Part shown: positions 21,195 to 22,148 of the stretch, piece after piece
How the letters are laid out: the number at the start of each line of letters is the position of its first letter
How positions within the stretch are numbered: the stretch's first letter is position 1
NCBI GenBank assembly: GCA_038210415.1
Contig: JBBQWS010000052.1
Location: 1-22,148, forward strand
DNA length: 22,148 bases
Reading direction: 5' to 3'
From: JBBQWS01 sp038210415
Lineage (GTDB): Bacteria; Actinomycetota; Actinomycetes; Prado026
The notes under the pieces: generated by a model
What the model saw: the letters and a program-made list of their open reading frames with translations, nothing else
Database searches by the model: none
Told to the model about the DNA's origin: nothing
Translations under genes and position numbers: made by a program

Positions 21195-22148
21195 CTTCCC
21201 GGCATCTGGTGACCGCCCGGGTCACCGCGCCTGCCGCGCTCCCTCCGTCCGGGCTGCCGGGCCTCGACCCGAGCTGGTCGAGACTGGTCGACGCGCCTGA
21301 CGCGGCCGGGGTGCCGCGCACCTGGCACGTCCTCGACAACCTCAGCTCGCTCGGCGGCACCGTCCCTGTCGGCACGTTGCTGTGCGTCCACGGAAACCCC
21401 ACCTGGTCGTACCTCTGGCGCTCGGTGCTGGCCCAGGCCCCGGCAGGGTGGCGCGTGGTCGCGGTCGACCACCTCGGCATGGGCTTCTCGGAACGCACCG
21501 ACGGGTTCCGCCGCCTCGCCGACCGGATCAGCGATCTCGGCGCCGTCACCGAGGCCCTCGCGATCACGGGCCCGGTCGTCACCGTCGCGCACGACTGGGG
21601 CGGTGCGATCTCGCTCGGGTGGGCGCTGCAGCACCGCGACCAGCTCGCAGGGGTCGTCCTCACGAACACCGCTGTGAGCCAGCCGGCCGGGTCCCCGGTC
21701 CCCGGGTTGATCGCGCTGGCCCGCACGCCCGGGGTGCTCAGGGCCTCGACGGTGCTCACCCCCACGTTCCTCAACGGCACGCTGCGGTTGGCCCGGACAC
21801 CGCTCGCCGCCGAGATCCGCGCCGCGTACCGCGCGCCATACCGCACGGCCGACCGCCGCGTCGCGATCGGGGACTTCGTCGACGACATCCCGTTGTCGCC
21901 CGAGCATCCCTCGTTCGCCACGCTCGACGCCCTGGCGAGCGGCCTCGGCGCCCTCGCCGACGTACCGGTGCTGATGCTGTGGGGCCCCAGCGACCCGGTG
22001 TTCTCCGACCGTTACCTGCGCGACCTGATCGACCGGCTTCCGCAGGCAGACGTACACCGGTACGAAGGCGCCGGCCACCTGGTGGTCGACGACCGCGACC
22101 TGCCCGCCGCGATCGTCCCTTGGCTCACCACGCTCCCTGCCTTCCCCT
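21191..22148 (+). CDS. oleB: OleB-like alpha/beta hydrolase (3' truncated by window end)
   Basis: Open for 319 codons to the window edge with no stop. A haloalkane-dehalogenase-like alpha/beta hydrolase: HGNPTWSYLWR (68-78) is the oxyanion loop, the nucleophile is Asp135 in VAHDWGGAI, an acid candidate is in WGPSDPVF, and the catalytic His296 is in YEGAGHLVVDD. OleB converts the beta-lactone made by OleC into a cis-olefin with loss of CO2. GTG 21191 overlaps the oleA stop (GTGA), so the two are coupled. In Micrococcus-type actinobacteria OleB is fused to OleC; nearly 320 residues of hydrolase are complete here, so a fusion might begin just past the edge, but this cannot be decided. Confidence 0.9.
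   Translation, partial: MTSRHLVTARVTAPAALPPSGLPGLDPSWSRLVDAPDAAGVPRTWHVLDNLSSLGGTVPVGTLLCVHGNPTWSYLWRSVLAQAPAGWRVVAVDHLGMGFSERTDGFRRLADRISDLGAVTEALAITGPVVTVAHDWGGAISLGWALQHRDQLAGVVLTNTAVSQPAGSPVPGLIALARTPGVLRASTVLTPTFLNGTLRLARTPLAAEIRAAYRAPYRTADRRVAIGDFVDDIPLSPEHPSFATLDALASGLGALADVPVLMLWGPSDPVFSDRYLRDLIDRLPQADVHRYEGAGHLVVDDRDLPAAIVPWLTTLPAFP

Overview
The window is high-GC DNA from an actinobacterium. The evidence is GTG starts in GTGA overlaps, several possible leaderless promoters, a CIRCE-controlled lone groEL of the groEL2 type, glucosyl-3-phosphoglycerate synthase, a DUF3263/VirR-like pair, a NirA/SirA-type sulfite reductase and a Cys-rich actinobacterial leader peptide. I cannot assign a genus. 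I see no mobile element, CRISPR array, tRNA or rRNA, and the region reads as chromosomal backbone.

Layout. 1-532: end of an ABC exporter gene with a degenerate signature motif. 549-2210 (-): membrane-embedded methyl-accepting chemotaxis protein. 2342-4188: SAM-dependent O-methyltransferase, a DUF4031 protein (-) and an alpha/beta hydrolase, the last two divergent across 30 bp. 4189-4302: two hairpins between converging genes. 4303-6155 (-): groEL with two tandem CIRCE operators over its promoter. 6176-9092 (-): an L,D-transpeptidase with a C-terminal FnIII domain, a cold-shock protein, a CysO/MoaD-like sulfur carrier and a threonine-synthase-like PLP enzyme, the last headed by a clear SAM-I riboswitch. 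9207-14285 (+): a tight four-gene run of gpgS, a small HExxH protein, a divergent otsA and a CDC48/VCP-like double AAA+ ATPase. 14270-16146 (-): DUF3263, VirR-like LytR_C protein and otsB. 16280-16615 (+): cupin. 16696-20005 (+): Cys leader peptide, sulfite reductase, APS reductase and CbiX-like chelatase. 20142-end (+): OleA and the start of OleB, running off the window.

How the genes work together. Two themes stand out. The first is sulfur: APS is reduced to sulfite (cysH), then to sulfide (sir, with siroheme probably metallated by the CbiX-like protein), under a probable cysteine-responsive attenuator. Separately, a sulfur carrier protein is translationally coupled to a ThrC-family enzyme under a SAM-I riboswitch. 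That is the most provocative feature, because SAM control fits methionine or homocysteine synthesis better than threonine synthesis. The second theme is compatible solutes: GpgS, OtsA and OtsB, with an AAA+ ATPase and a putative zinc-peptidase-like protein embedded in the same run. The right edge opens a long-chain olefin or beta-lactone (Ole) locus.
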